Assembly: GCA_030867875.1 (NCBI GenBank)
Contig: JAOWCC010000286.1
Coordinates: 2,046,001 to 2,110,000, forward strand
DNA: 64,000 nt
Reading direction: 5' to 3'
DNA from: Actinernus sp. WN-2022
Taxonomy: Eukaryota; Cnidaria; Anthozoa; Actiniaria; Actinernidae
Position 1 is the stretch's first letter. Each line of letters begins with the position of its first letter. Under the pieces are notes generated by a model that saw only the letters and a program-made list of their open reading frames with translations, searched no databases and was not told the DNA's origin. The translations under genes and the position numbers were made by a program. Shown one piece after another: positions 1 to 11,580 of the stretch.

Positions 1-1
1 C

Positions 2-154
2 ACAGAGGAAATTGTCTCATCACTCGTATCTTATAACCATGTAAAAAAAAAGAGGAAGGCACGTTCCACAGACTCTGAGTGCAGTCCAAACAGGTGTTCA
101 TCTCAGCTATCAAATGTGCAAGCTTCATCTAGCAAGAACCAGTCCCTCCGATGA
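2..154 (+). CDS. 3'-terminal coding exon of an unknown gene, cut by the window edge
   Basis: The frame starting at base 2 is open from the window edge to a TGA at 152-154, about 50 residues. It contains a lysine/arginine patch (VKKKRKAR) that looks like a nuclear localisation signal, followed by a Ser/Gln/Asn-rich tail. No domain is recognisable. The tail composition resembles the C-terminal ends of multi-copy cnidarian genes. The upstream part lies outside the window, so strand and frame rest only on openness and composition. Chance openness over 150 bp is quite possible. Confidence 0.3.
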   Translation, partial: TEEIVSSLVSYNHVKKKRKARSTDSECSPNRCSSQLSNVQASSSKNQSLR

Positions 155-338
155 AAAAGGCGAATCTCAGCCGAATACATTATGCAACAGCCTTTCTTCA
201 CAGCAATCAAATGTATTGCCATCTGCTCTGCAACTTCAAGTGAAAGAGCAAGTGTGAAAGCTGTTAAACCTCCTTTTAACCTTTTGTATTACCATTCATT
301 TCTATACTCCGCAAATGCACAAAAAACGTAAAACACAT

Positions 339-362
339 AATATATATATATATATATATATA
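339..362. repeat. (TA)n microsatellite
   Basis: About twelve uninterrupted TA units in an AT-rich spacer. The stretch 155-1020 around it has no convincing gene. It holds A/T-rich DNA and, near 770-860, a few loosely repeated phrases containing TCATTTCG. Confidence 0.9.
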
Positions 363-1060
363 ACACGCAAAGACTCCGTGGAGTGTGACAGTGCCGGATG
401 CCTGGTGGACAGCAGCAAACGGTTTCTTTATTTAATTTCGTTAAATACAGATCATTAAATTTTATTTAAAAGTAATATTACAAAATCATAACAATATTTA
501 ACATGACATGAAGGAATGCAGTAAACATTCCAAAAACCATAACCCTCCCAGCGAGATACGGCCGATTTCCGCTATCATCACATGATCGATGACTTCACAT
601 CGTTTGATCAACAAGGGTTGTTTGTTGTCTGCTCGTGTTGGTTTGTCCTATTAGAAAAAAAAACTAGTAAACATTCTTACTTTTGAGCTTTATTTCCTTT
701 AGCAAGAAATTTAGCAAAAACTTTGCCCAAAATTCTTTAGTCCATTCCTACTTTTATCGCGGGATCGTTTCTGGTACTGACTGGGGATCATTTCGGGTCG
801 GGGTTCATTTCAGGTGCGGCTTCTTGAACAGTTTCGGGGATCATTTCGAGTATTTTTTAAAGTCATCTTTATACTATCCAGACTCTTAAAATGTTTATGT
901 GAATCGCATAATTTGGAGGGGTTTCGCCCTTGTTACGTTAAGAATATATCTCTTTTCTTAACTTGTATTAGTCTATTGAATTTGTAGTTATTTTAACATG
1001 TACCTGCTGAAGGAAAATTCGACATCTTGACTCTCCATCTACTTTTTTCCGGTCAAATGA

Positions 1061-1664
1061 GATTTTACAGTGATGGTAGCCTGAGCTCTGACATGATTGA
1101 TATGGTTGCCAAACATTCACCTGGATTTCCAAAGTCTTCAGATGGTCTGACAGGGAATATGGGACCTCGGCACCACCTAAACCAGTTGCCCCACTCCTGG
1201 ATTCCTTGTCGAAAGAATCCCCCATCTGTGCAATCCTCCCTCCACAATGAAGAAGCAAGGTCCCTTTTGGAGAAGTTTAAGAATGGTACCATTAAGGAAG
1301 ATGCTGGTAGTCTGCATTCACTTCAGTTGGAGTTACCACTTTGTTTAACATGGTTAGTTTTGAAAGATTTTGCAGTGATGGTAGCCTGAGCTCTGACATT
1401 ATTGAAATAGTTGCCAAACATTCACCTGGATTTCCAAATTCTTGACATGGTCTGACAGGGAATATGGGACCTCGACACCACCTAAACCAGTCGCCCCCTC
1501 CTGGATTCCTTGTCGAAAGAATCACCCGTCTGTGCAATCCTCCATCCACAATATAGAAGCAAGGTCCCTTCTGGAGATGTTTAAGACTGGAACCATTAAG
1601 GAAGATGCTGGTAGTCTGCATTCACTTCAGTTGGTGTTACCACTTTTGTTTAACGTGGTTAGTT
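1061..1664 (+). repeat. Tandem duplication, ~305-bp unit, each unit carrying one exon-like segment
   Basis: Two copies, about 1061-1365 and 1366-1664, match at high identity with a 305-bp offset. Each starts with a polypyrimidine/AG acceptor-like end (GATTTTACAG or GATTTTGCAG). Copy 1 then has an open frame to a GT at 1307 (exon-like 1071-1306, 236 bp). Its translation begins DGSLSSDMIDMVAKHSPGFP and is rich in Ser, Pro and His. Copy 2 has a TGA at 1443-1445 in the equivalent frame and a one-base deletion near 1497, so it is inactive if it was ever coding. I do not recognise the protein. The reverse strand is also partly open but lacks splice-like ends. Confidence 0.6.
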
Positions 1665-1684
1665 TTTTTAAAGTTCAGTCATAA

Positions 1685-3059
1685 GTGTCTTCCAAGTGAT
1701 TGAGAGGCACTGGTGGATGCAATGCCTCAGAAAGCACAAGCGCCATGTCTGTACAAACCTGCAGGCTGCAGCAGAATAGAGGAAGGAGGAGGAGGAGAAA
1801 AAGAGGAGAGTGAAGTGGATGATTTTTTCAATAAGTTTTCTTACTTTCCTTCTCTATCAAAGAAAAGGGAAAGGGGTATCTATTGGATTGATGAAGCTGT
1901 TGAGAAAAAAGGTTATACCAAGCTTTATTGAAAACATCCATCCCTGTTGCCCGGCATAGTTACAATGCATTGCAAGCACGGTAATTGGAGTGTTATTTAA
2001 TTCTTATACTGAACTCTAATATATAGGTGCATCGCAATGACCTAAAGTCCTCGCATTCAATGAAAACGAGACTTTCTCAAAGTCCTTCTTAGCCCCCGCA
2101 CGAACTCGCCTCTCCCTTCGATTCTCGCGCTCGATTTTTGACCCAGTAATCGCTTACCCAGTGACTCAGCAAGTTCGACTTAAAAAAGTCTACGAAAAAG
2201 ATAGACGTGGGTAATAGGCCTAAAGCCAATTACAGAATTATTCAACTAGCATGGCTAGATGGCCGCGCATACAAAGGAGCTGCTCTCATCATTTCACAGC
2301 TAAATCACAATTGTATTTTTTATGAATTCACTAGTGTTAAGGCCCCAAAAAATCCGAGTATTATTTTTACATTGGAACCACGATATAACGAAGTGCCAAG
2401 GGACCGAGCAAGTTACTTCGTTACTGATCGGGGGTTCGTTATAAACGAAACCCAACGAAAACAAATTAAAACTTCGTTTTGTCGGGTTTGCGATATATGT
2501 TAAAAATAGGTCCGCGATTGCGTACTAACTACAATAACAATAGTCTCGGGCTCGGATTTTGAAACGGACGAGCTCGGGTTTACAAATCCCAAAGTCTCGA
2601 GCTCGGATATTCAAATCGCAGATCTCGGCGTCTCGCAAAGTTTCGGATTCACCATTCGCTACCCCTTTCATACTACTTCAGAACCCTGTTTTCCGGGAAT
2701 ACTGAAACAACATGCCGTCAGTGGCTTCAGCAATGATGCCAAACTGGGTGTAGCTTGCGAAATCAGCCACCTTTACCGATTTGGGAGGCAAACCTGATTG
2801 AGGCCCAGGATTTCCAAGGATGCCGTTACCCCTAGTTGAAGCAAAGAGAGAACGTAAAATCCTATATAATTTTTAAGAAATCAATTTTCGCAAAACTGAA
2901 AACTAATTTTCTATACTGGTGCAACTTTTTTGTCTTCTGATCATATCTGGTGTTGAAATTTTACGCAGCGATGGAACTGATGAGACTGAATGCTCTTTTG
3001 TCTGGATAGATACCTCAGTAATTAGATGCGGGGCTTATTCGGAACAATAACTGACTGTC
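1685..3059. other. Spacer without a supported gene
   Basis: Short ORFs only. Near 2380-2460 there is a CGATATAACGAAGTGCC / GTTCGTTATAAACGAA pair resembling the ends of mariner-like MITEs, but both ends cannot be paired cleanly. Nothing else is recognisable. Confidence 0.4.
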
Positions 3060-3065
3060 ATGCAG

Positions 3066-3463
3066 CAGGTAACTCCCTGGTGGCAGGAACTTATTCCTCT
3101 TGTTTATTGTCTCACCTTCTTATTGGTTGGGGCATTGCAAAATCATACTCTTGCAAAAACTTTGGCAGTCTTCTTTCAGACCACGTCCCGAGTCGGAAGC
3201 ATGCCAGAACCTTTAAATACTTCCACAGATGAAGATCAGCAGGAAACAACAGCCAGAGCTACAGATAAAAAACTAACCGATAATAATGGCGAAATCGGCT
3301 AGTTTGTCAAAAAAGGCACCGAGTTTGTTCACATGACAAACTTCTCGGTACTTTGCACGGGGTATGCCGTGGAAAGCATTTACTGCGGGAGCTCGGAGGG
3401 CTTCATATTTAGAGTTCTACCGAAGGTGTCGATTTCAAATGATGACATCGAGCCAGAAATAAG
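3066..3463 (+). pseudogene. Exon of an unknown repeat-associated protein, with one in-frame TAG
   Basis: After an acceptor-like TCATGCAG the frame is open to a donor-like GTGGGT at about 3464, interrupted only by TAG at 3300-3302. The part before the stop has a hydrophobic stretch (YCLTFLLVGAL) and an acidic, Thr-rich tail. The part after it contains the compact motif MTNFSVLCTGYAVES followed by EGFIFRVLPK, which reads like a folded-domain fragment. Both halves share one frame, so a single substitution explains the break. I cannot name the family. It looks like a dispersed exon of a multi-copy gene. Confidence 0.4.
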
Positions 3464-4124
3464 GTGGGTACATATGTATACTCTTTCAAAATGTACCCGG
3501 ATCCGTTGCACTGGCATATACCCATGCATTCTATCGCTTCACAGTCGCGCTTTCAGTGTCTGCCTGCTTATGTTGAAGAAATAGAAAATGTGTTAGCGTC
3601 AGTGCTTCTCTGCACTTCTCGAGTGTTCTTAAAAATTACCAAGTATTTATATAACTTAACATATCACGCTGACAAGTTTTCTATTTCTTTTATAAAATTG
3701 GTAAGTTGAGCAAAATACATGTAACACTTTTTAACAGCGTGACTCATGCGTGACGAGACATGACTCGAGTCACACTTATTACAAACAGCACAAACCGACA
3801 ACTCTCATCGCCCAGAAAGACACAACCTACTACAGATAAGTTTAAAAATTGTATTTCACTATATCGTTGTCGAGGGAACTGTCGATCAATTATAAATCGT
3901 TATAACCCCGTAAAATCTAGCCAATCGAAATTCGATTTATTTGCGTCCTGTTTGCATAGGAACTTTTTACTCGGGCCAGAGTAGGCTGGGCCCGAGTCAA
4001 GTTTCGCAAGTGTTTATTATTTTTATTATTATTTTCTGTGTCGACTTCCGGGCCCGTCAACCAATCAGAATCGATTCCCCACATGATAAACACTCGGGAC
4101 AGGTTTCTCTCTGAAAAATCCAAG

Positions 4125-4193
4125 ATGGCGGCTACAAAAGGACTTATGCCTTGTTATGGCAAATCACCAGACTGTCTCGTGGGATTGAAATGA
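4125..4193 (+). CDS. Possible first exon or small ORF whose ATG lies in a YY1-like site
   Basis: The sequence CAAGATGGCGGC at 4121-4132 matches the CAAGATGGCGGC core found at many animal promoters and start codons (YY1-type). The ATG inside it opens a 22-codon frame (MAATKGLMPC...) ending at TGA 4191-4193. It could be the 5' end of a gene whose later exons are lost, or a chance motif. No downstream exon could be attached. Confidence 0.25.
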   Translation: MAATKGLMPCYGKSPDCLVGLK

Positions 4194-4540
4194 ACTGCGC
4201 GCAATGTATTTGCATTGTTGCTGTGCATTTGGGTTGCCTGTGGTTTGTCGCAAATTTGGCGATTAGAACGTCGCGAGGCTTGCGAGCGACCCAATGTTAC
4301 AAAGACTCAAGAGAGGCTGGAGAACTTCAACTCAGCTAAGATTTTATGGATATGGATTACAGCACCACTTGGCCTAAATACCGGGTAAATAATCATTCAA
4401 TTCATAGTCTAGCCTGAATTTCAGCCGTCTCCTCCGGTTCGTTCCTTTTTTTGAGTTTGCCTAAAAAAATTGTGGACCATCCCATATAAAGATCAATATT
4501 TGCCAGCATACAATGTACTTCAAACGTATATCCAATGACT

Positions 4541-5480
4541 ACTTTTTTTTATTTTTTTTATTTAATCATATTTATACACGGTAGTCGACATTCAACATAG
4601 TTGGTTTTCAGACGAGCCGTGTGGCTAAAAAGTGTAAAATAAAATAACACATGCAGTGGTCACTAACTATTACAACATTTACATAATTACTGAATATATA
4701 TCTACGTGTAGCTATAATGGAACATGGTAATCTTATAAAATACTATGGATACATTGGCTACTTACTATCTACTTTATATAAACGTTCTTGTTACTAAATA
4801 CTATACAAACTATTTATAAATACTTTATTTATAATTTATTTATTTATAATTGATGTTTAAAAGAACTTAATGTTTCACTAAGGCGAACAGCTGATGACAG
4901 CTTGTTCCAATGTGCTGCACCACTAAAGGAAAATGCTTGCTTTCCAAAATTTGTTTTGGGGGCTGGTAGACAGAGGTTTATATTAGCCCCTCTTAAATTG
5001 TAGTTGTGGTGTTCACCAGAATATGAGAACATTTCTTTTAAATATCCAGGCCCCTGACCATTGAGAACTTTATACATCATAATAGCTTCTAATTTTGCTC
5101 TTCTCTCATCAAGAGTTAGCCATTTCAATTGTTCTCTGATGGTGTGAGAGCGAACGCTATAGTCTGATCTAGTTATTATTCGTCCTGCTCTATTTTGGAG
5201 TTTTTGAAGCTTTTCTTTAAGACCTTTATTACAACCTGTCCAGACGGTGCTGCAGTAATCAAAATAAGGTTGGACAAGGGAATTATAAATGTTAATCATA
5301 GTGCTTCTATTATCTGTAAGATCTCTTATGCGATATAGCATCTTTAGACCTGTTGTAACTTTGCTGATGACATGTTCAATATGGGGTTTGAAATTTAAAT
5401 TTTCATCTATGTGTACACCAAGAAGTTTGAAATCTTCTACTCGTTTGATTGAGAGGCCACAAAAATATGGTGACACTACT
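4541..5480 (-). mobile_element. 5'-truncated non-LTR retrotransposon (LINE), reverse-transcriptase C-terminal part
   Basis: The minus-strand frame 5476-4844 encodes about 210 residues typical of the region after the catalytic core of LINE reverse transcriptases. It contains FKLLGVHIDENLNFKPHI near the start, then YNSLVQPYFDYCSTVW, KLQKLQNRAGRIIT and a terminal WNKLSSAVRLSETLSSFK. This is the thumb/connection segment shared by many animal LINE clades (CR1/L2/RTE-X-like). The catalytic YxDD lies upstream and is absent, so the copy is 5'-truncated near 5480. The 3' end, reading toward lower coordinates, is followed by an A-rich run (T-rich on the plus strand, 4541-4563), as expected of a retrotransposed tail. 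The open frame suggests a fairly recent insertion. Confidence 0.85.
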
Positions 5481-5629
5481 TAAGGTCACCAGATGCCCGT
5501 AGGATTTTTCCTGTCGAGGTGCGATTTCTGTGGTTTTGCTTGCACGTATGGGTTTAATTACAATGTACAATGTATAGGAAAATAAGGTTACATACATGTG
5601 TATTATCCCGATTATTTAATTTTTGGAGC

Positions 5630-5960
5630 TGAAGTGTGGGCCCTTATTGGAGAGGGGCGCTTATTAATTGTTTTCAACATGAACACCATGATTATTTCAT
5701 AAACCGTTTGATACATGAACAAATAAAAGAATTGTGCTTACATATGAACATTTCAGTAATTGCCTTAAGAAGACTTGTGTTTTTTTAGAATGCGTGGCAG
5801 ATGAATCAAGAGTGAAGATATACCTACCATTTTAAAGGGGTTATTATTGGAATCAAGGGGAGAAGGGGGCGCTTATTGGAAAGGGGGCGCTTACCGTATT
5901 TAAAATATATGGCCAAAGGGGGGGCACTTATTGGAATGGGGGTACTAAATCATATTTTTA
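5630..5960. repeat. G-rich dispersed repeat with GGGGGCGCTTATTGGAA phrases
   Basis: The phrase GGGCGCTTATTGGA or close variants recurs at about 5639-5665, 5855-5895 and 5918-5945, mixed with CCGTATTT. Such phrases are typical of degenerate mariner-type MITEs in invertebrate genomes. The ends and target duplications could not be fixed. The following 5,960-7,360 region shows no supported gene, only AT-rich spacer. Confidence 0.4.
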
Positions 5961-7366
5961 TCGTAATAGAATTCTGAAATGGCTATTTTATTTGCTCATC
6001 TGCAATTTTTGTCTGTGTTAATTGCTATGATGAGAGGACCATGTGACCTTAATTCTCTGTAAACCCCTATGCCCATGCAAAACCACAGGAAACAATTGGT
6101 CATCTCTGTAAGTTGCTATATGAACCCAATATTAACCAACTATTAATTATCTGTCAATAGCAACAAATAGCGAGTTTGGCAATTTTATATTAAATAGACA
6201 TTATATAAAAAATCCTGGTAGTGCATAATTATAACATACACATGTATTTCTCAAAGCCTGCATGCAGCTACATGTTTTCTTTTTTTCCTAGTGCCTGGGT
6301 TTACAAAGGAAAAGTGATCCACTAATGTGGGTCATTGGATCTGATGTCCACATTTGCGTATCTGCTGGAGATGCAATCAGAATAAGGGAGAACTGTTCCC
6401 CATATGCTGTCTTGGTATTCCAGGTTTGAGGTAGCAATCATCATGCATTGGTGGGGGAATAGGACCTCCAGTGCCCTGGGGGATTAGGATGCTTATGCAG
6501 GGGTGTTGTGTTGGTTTTTCTTTACTGCTTTTTCCTGGTCGGAGTACTTCATCCCCATCCCCTTACCTCACGTACATATATTGTTGGTTGTTTATTCTTG
6601 AGTTAGCGGGCAGGAACCATTAAACAGCTTTTTTGTTTGTAACAGATCTTGGCAATGATGGTTCTTGATATACCTGGTACTTGATCCCAGATGTCATTAA
6701 TGAACAAACTACATAGATCTATATACAGTAGTTCTGTATATATACATACAAAATTAATTTTCATATAGATCAAAATGCCAGCAGAATTAATCAATATGAG
6801 AATAAACAAGCATTTGTATCCATTGTTTTCTTGCTCCAATCACCTCGGCTTTTGGTTAAGTTGTACTGTACTGTATGTTACAGTGGTTCTCAGCTGCATG
6901 ACTACACAACAGCTCTACTGATCAAAATACCATCAATCTCAAAATTCTCTATTATTTATGTTTAATATATGTATAATCCACTTTCTGTTGTATTGGAAGT
7001 ACAGCATTGATACAGTACAAATTATTTTCAAACTACATTTTATCACTAGGACACTCCAGTATTACAGGATTGGACATCTCGTTTTATTGAATGCACAATC
7101 AGTTCAAGGTACTAAGGTAATGAGTGTCTCTTCAAAGGGAAGGTTCTCAATTTTCTTCAGTGTTGGAGATTTTACAGATTCAATATAGAGATACCTTTGA
7201 GTAACTTAAATTATGCTAAATTGCAATTATATATAATATAGCTTTATATTCAACCCCTTAGGGTATTACATACCGGTAATGCTAACACTTAATACAATCT
7301 GTCAACAACTTGCAACTTGCTAGACAGTGTACATTCCAAATCGTTAGAAAATATATTTATTTTCAG

Positions 7367-7516
7367 AACGTACTGAACTTGATGGTGGGGGATCTTTGAA
7401 AGAGATAATCAAGTTAGAAGCAAAGTACTTGTCCAACAATTTCCCTGCAGCGCTGTCAGTGCTGGGAGGAATGGGTATTGCAATACATTACGAACAGCTT
7501 GAAACAGGAGCCAAAT
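7367..7516 (+). CDS. Orphan exon-like segment, unknown product
   Basis: A polypyrimidine/TTTTCAG acceptor-like end at 7361-7366 is followed by an open frame reading ERTELDGGGSLKEIIKLEAK and then YLSNNFPAALSVLGGMGIAI, reaching a GTAACA donor-like site at 7517. Codons and amphipathic composition look more coding than the surroundings. No family is recognised. It could be one exon of a gene whose other exons I cannot find, or a fragment carried by a repeat. Confidence 0.3.
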
Positions 7517-8379
7517 GTAACATAGTTCGTTGGTGTGCATTCCATGCCCTCAACAATGATAATTTTATCAGTGCTTTAGGTTGCCAATTCTCACTCTTTC
7601 CATATCTGGCATGAAAATCCATAAAAATCAACATGTGAGTTGAGCATTGAGTGCAGAGAATATATGAATGTAGTAAGGAGTGTGTGTGGAATGAGTCTAG
7701 CATGCATTATCTTTAATCAGCCTCATTCATTGGAGGATAAATAAATTATTGTATTTATTATTATAAACACTTGGTGGAAGCTCCCTATTACATATACTAC
7801 TCTTTCGATATGCTCCACATTGTGGGATAATTAGGCATACTTCCTAATTAACTTACTGGTCAGTGTCACGTGTTTAAAGCTTTCAAATGCAAATGAGTAT
7901 CATATCAAACCCAAGGCGCAATGAATAATAGTCAGTTCTTCCTTTCGTGCTTACAATAAGGTCAGTAGTCTCTTATATTATTATTCTTGTTCATTTATGT
8001 TTGAAGTCTCAATCGAAACGCTTGTTGCTGTTTCTCTAAACTATTCCTTCTATTCTGTTTTCGTTGAGCAAATTTAGAACCACAAACGCAAGGACAGAAG
8101 AGGACAGAAGCGTCAGCTCGATCGATCCGTTTGGTCGAACACGTGGCCGTACATCATGGCAACTTCGCTAATGAAATCCGCTAAATTCTTCTGAAAAACT
8201 GATCTCAAAAATTTCAAATAAGCCAACAGCCTCAAAAAAGTATGAACATACCTTTAAAGTGCATATGAAGCAAAAATTAAGTTGATCTAATGTTAAAATG
8301 CTTTCGAATGAGGAATAATAACATTTTCCGTTTGTCAACATCTCATCTCGTTTCAGAGATATGTAGGTTTTTGTAATAT

Positions 8380-8837
8380 GCAAATGAGATGACCTGTGAC
8401 GTCATATTGAAAGGGTATGGAAAGTGCACATCATTGTGTAAATCATGGTGTTGTCATGGAAACTAACTAACCCTAACGCACCTTTCACCTTGAACAATAA
8501 ATTCCACGTTCTTTCCTGGTTACAAAAAATAAGTTGCTTAAACTACTCACATACAATGCCTACATTTTTCCAAATCTTATTTTGGACCCACACCAAAAAA
8601 AATGTGTTTGACAAAGGAGAAATTAGGGAAGATTGTGTTATTTGTAGTGGAAGCCTGGGGCCAGCGTGTTTCCATGGCAACATAATAATTTGCACAACGA
8701 TGTGTATTTTCCATAGTACCACATATGTGCAAAGTTACAATAGTTTTTATCCAATATTTGTAGAGATATTCTTCATTTGTGATTTGACTCCAAGGCTGTG
8801 CAAACAATAATATGACGTCATAGGTCATCTCATTTGC
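8380..8837. mobile_element. MITE with 29-bp inverted repeats containing CRE-like sites
   Basis: The left end 8380-8408 (GCAAATGAGATGACCTGTGA...) and right end 8809-8837 are reverse complements at 28 of 29 positions. Weaker similarity continues outward (GAGATATGTAG versus GAGATACTTGTAG). Both ends contain the palindrome TGACGTCA (8397-8404 and 8813-8820). The 458-bp body has no transposase; a 121-codon frame inside (8445-8810) is unlike any family and is probably incidental. Superfamily not assigned because target duplications are unclear. Confidence 0.6.
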
Positions 8838-9164
8838 ACCCTCTACAAGTATCTCTCTATTTATTCTGTATGTAACCCTGGATACCAAACTAAGAGAATT
8901 TCAATATAAAATACTCAACGCTATCTGTGTGCAATTGAAATAGAAACGCTTGAACATTATATATTTTTTTGGCCCGAAAGTCCAGACATTTTTGGAAGAA
9001 GTTCAAAACATGCTACGAAATCAAATGAGCTTTAATAAAACACTTGGTATCAAAGAGATTATATTTGGGATAATCAACCTAGAGAAAAACTATGTTTTAG
9101 TTAATTACATAATATTAGAAAGCAAGTATCTGATATACCTTTGCAAACTTAAAAATAGGTTATT

Positions 9165-10305
9165 ACAAGAGACCATCACCTAAGAGAACCGATCCCCCAT
9201 ACTAGCCTCTCTCCCCATGATAGTCTGCGCCGATTTATTTTTAGCTTGCATAAATTAGTTGGACTATTTTTACCACTCTATCCGATTGGTTGTGGGTGTC
9301 ACGTGTCCGAATGCCCCGGCGGGCGGCGAGAGCAGAAGAATGCATTCAGTGTTTTACTCAGTAATCAAAGCATTCACAATTTTCTACTTTCACGACAGTT
9401 ACTCTACAGATTCATATTGATTACGGTGTTGCAAAAGCATGTCCGTTATTTACGATATTATAGGTTCTATTTCTAATTTCTTTAGCGAATTGTAAGTGTC
9501 TGTTTACGATAATTCCAAACTCAGTCAGCCAGTGTTTCAGATTAACTGGATTTATAATTTCACAAAATTGTGGTCAAAAGTCGATGCGTGCTTGCTTGCT
9601 ATAAACTGAACGTTTCTACAATTATTAGCCTGATCAAATAGAGCAAATAATCCGATCAGTTCCCTAGGTATGTTATCTAGCTATACATGAATGTGAACGA
9701 CAGGGAACGAGTATTTATAAGGTAAGCGAAGTTTCAATAACAACGATACGGGATTGTTAATTTATTCTAATTTTTTACTTTCCGGCTACAAACTTAATGG
9801 AAAACGGCTTCATTTCCTTTGATAGTTTCACGAAATTCAGGTCACTCTAGATTCTTTTCACGGCTTCCAGGTCACATCCGAATTTCTTACAGGTCTGGCT
9901 TAATACAGCCTACAGTTTCCCAGTCAAATCCAAACGGCAATATTTTTAACGGGTTTTCAAATTACACTCCGTCGCTTGTATTAATTAAATTCAAAGTTCA
10001 TTTTCTCGAGTCTTCAAGTCAGATCAGGTCAGATCCGTCCCATACCAGTCCGGGTAGTAAGTTTATGGAGCAACACACAATTCAGAGCCATAATTCAGAG
10101 TTTTGAAGCTTCGCATCCATCGCCTCTCTTTCTTTGTTGAAATCGAGGTGGAGCGATGAAAATCCGTGAGGAGCTGGAACCGAATCTTAAAATAGCATCG
10201 TGACGTCCACTGAGCCAAAAATAGATTGGCGCAGACTATCATAGGGTACGGAGATCAGTTCTCTTATGTGATGGTCTCTTGGTTATTATCAACAAGAGGC
10301 CTGTG
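9165..10305. repeat. Inverted pair of a dispersed repeat (third copy near 45.2 kb)
   Basis: The segment 9165-9250, read on the minus strand, matches 10195-10305 on the plus strand: both carry GGCGCAGACTATCAT, GGTTCTCTTA or GTTCTCTTA, and GTGATGGTCTCTTG. A third, direct copy lies at about 45160-45270. The ~950 bp between the inverted copies hold no transposase. The middle has short degenerate frames only. This may be one foldback element or two independent insertions. Confidence 0.55.
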
Positions 10306-10601
10306 CGAGAGAATGAAAAGGACTTATCAAATCGAATATTTCATTGCGAGAAAAGATAACCTAAGATATCATTATGACAAGTGGGGTACTTTAATCCCTT
10401 TCTTGCATCGTGATTAATTGTAATTGACCCCTTATCAAAGGAAATTGAAGTTTATTTATGTAAATAGAACAGCCTCTTAAGTTTCTGTTTGATGTATCTT
10501 TGTCACTTTTTTGTTTACGTTATGTTACGTCTATGTTATGTACTGTATTTCACTGTGTTTATAGTTGCGTCCATTTTTGTAAAATCAAATTGTAATACTG
10601 G

Positions 10602-10624
10602 AAAAAAAAAAAAAAAAAAAAAAA
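10602..10624. repeat. Poly(A) run
   Basis: Twenty-three consecutive A follow an AT-rich segment ending in AATACTGG. The position just after a dispersed repeat suggests a retroposed 3' tail, but no coding sequence of an element is visible upstream. Confidence 0.85.
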
Positions 10625-11099
10625 TAATATCAGCACATGGTATTTAGTTGAGTGTCCTTTTAATCAGTACATGTACTTTCTAATGTTTGCAAATATAGAT
10701 CAATATGCCTTAGTGCATTTGCATTCCTCGGATAGCTATCATGCAATGTAACATCAAGACATTAACAAAATGTATCTAATATCCAGAGGAACTTGCAGAA
10801 GAGCAACAAAAGCTAGGTATATGTTTATTATTATCATTGTTCTTATTATTAGCTTTAATTTACAACCAGTTAATGTGTTAGAAATCCGAAATTACAATCC
10901 AATCAATGTGCTAGAACATGGAATGTACGATTTACAATGTACTATCATAATTTACCAGTATATATTTAGTGCCAATTACATCTCAAACCCTCAACCAGAG
11001 GAATTAAAAATGCCTATTTAATATAATCCACAAGCCAATTGCTAAACATGGAAATATTTGTTCAACACTCGGACGTATAAGAAGGTGGATACCCTTACG

Positions 11100-11121
11100 C
11101 CCCCCCCCCCCCCCCCCCCCC
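11100..11121. repeat. Poly(C) run
   Basis: Twenty-two consecutive C, interrupted by G at 11122. Length is likely unreliable in assembly. Confidence 0.9.
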
Positions 11122-11344
11122 GCCCACCACACAAAAAAAATGTTTTCTTATTCCTTGAACGTTTACTGCCAAAATTTTCAGTAGCTGTTTATTTGTCTTC
11201 AAGTCAATTTTTAACGAATTGAATTTTTTTAATCTGCCATCTTGGATGACATCATTGACCACTAGAAAGCCCCTTTATGAGCTGTAGTAAAAAAACATAG
11301 GGCCCCTAATGGCAACTTGTGGAAGGTCAGTGAGCTATTTTGGC

Positions 11345-11580
11345 ATATACTAAAAATCACGTGACCGATGACGTCATTATTACCGTCATCGCCACTAAGT
11401 GATTTGTGGGGACCCAACACCATGCCTGTCCAAGTTTGAACTGTCTGGCATTCGAAATGAGGGAATAATGAACATGTACTTAAAATCACGTGAACGATGA
11501 CGTCATCACCACTAAGTGATTGATAGGAACCCACTACCATGTCTGTCAAGGTTTGAAGTATCTGGCATTAGAAGGGCACC
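11345..11580. repeat. Tandem repeat (~130-bp unit) with paired E-box and CRE-like sites
   Basis: Two copies share AAAATCACGTGAcCGATGACG-type sequence, then CACTAAGTGATT, GGACCC or GGAACCC, CCATG, CTGTC and TCTGGCATT. The palindrome TGACGTCA lies at 11369-11376 and 11498-11505, each preceded by TCACGTGA. A weaker third copy begins near 11240. No coding frame is supported. Confidence 0.6.

Noticed and set aside
968..1621. Minus-strand ORFs across the 305-bp duplication
   Set aside because: They are complements of the plus-strand exon-like segments, which have acceptor and donor signals; the minus frames do not.
8445..8888. ORFs of 121 and 103 codons on opposite strands inside and across the 8.4-8.8 kb MITE
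   Set aside because: They overlap each other, show no domain or repeat-independent conservation signal, and lie in a non-autonomous element.
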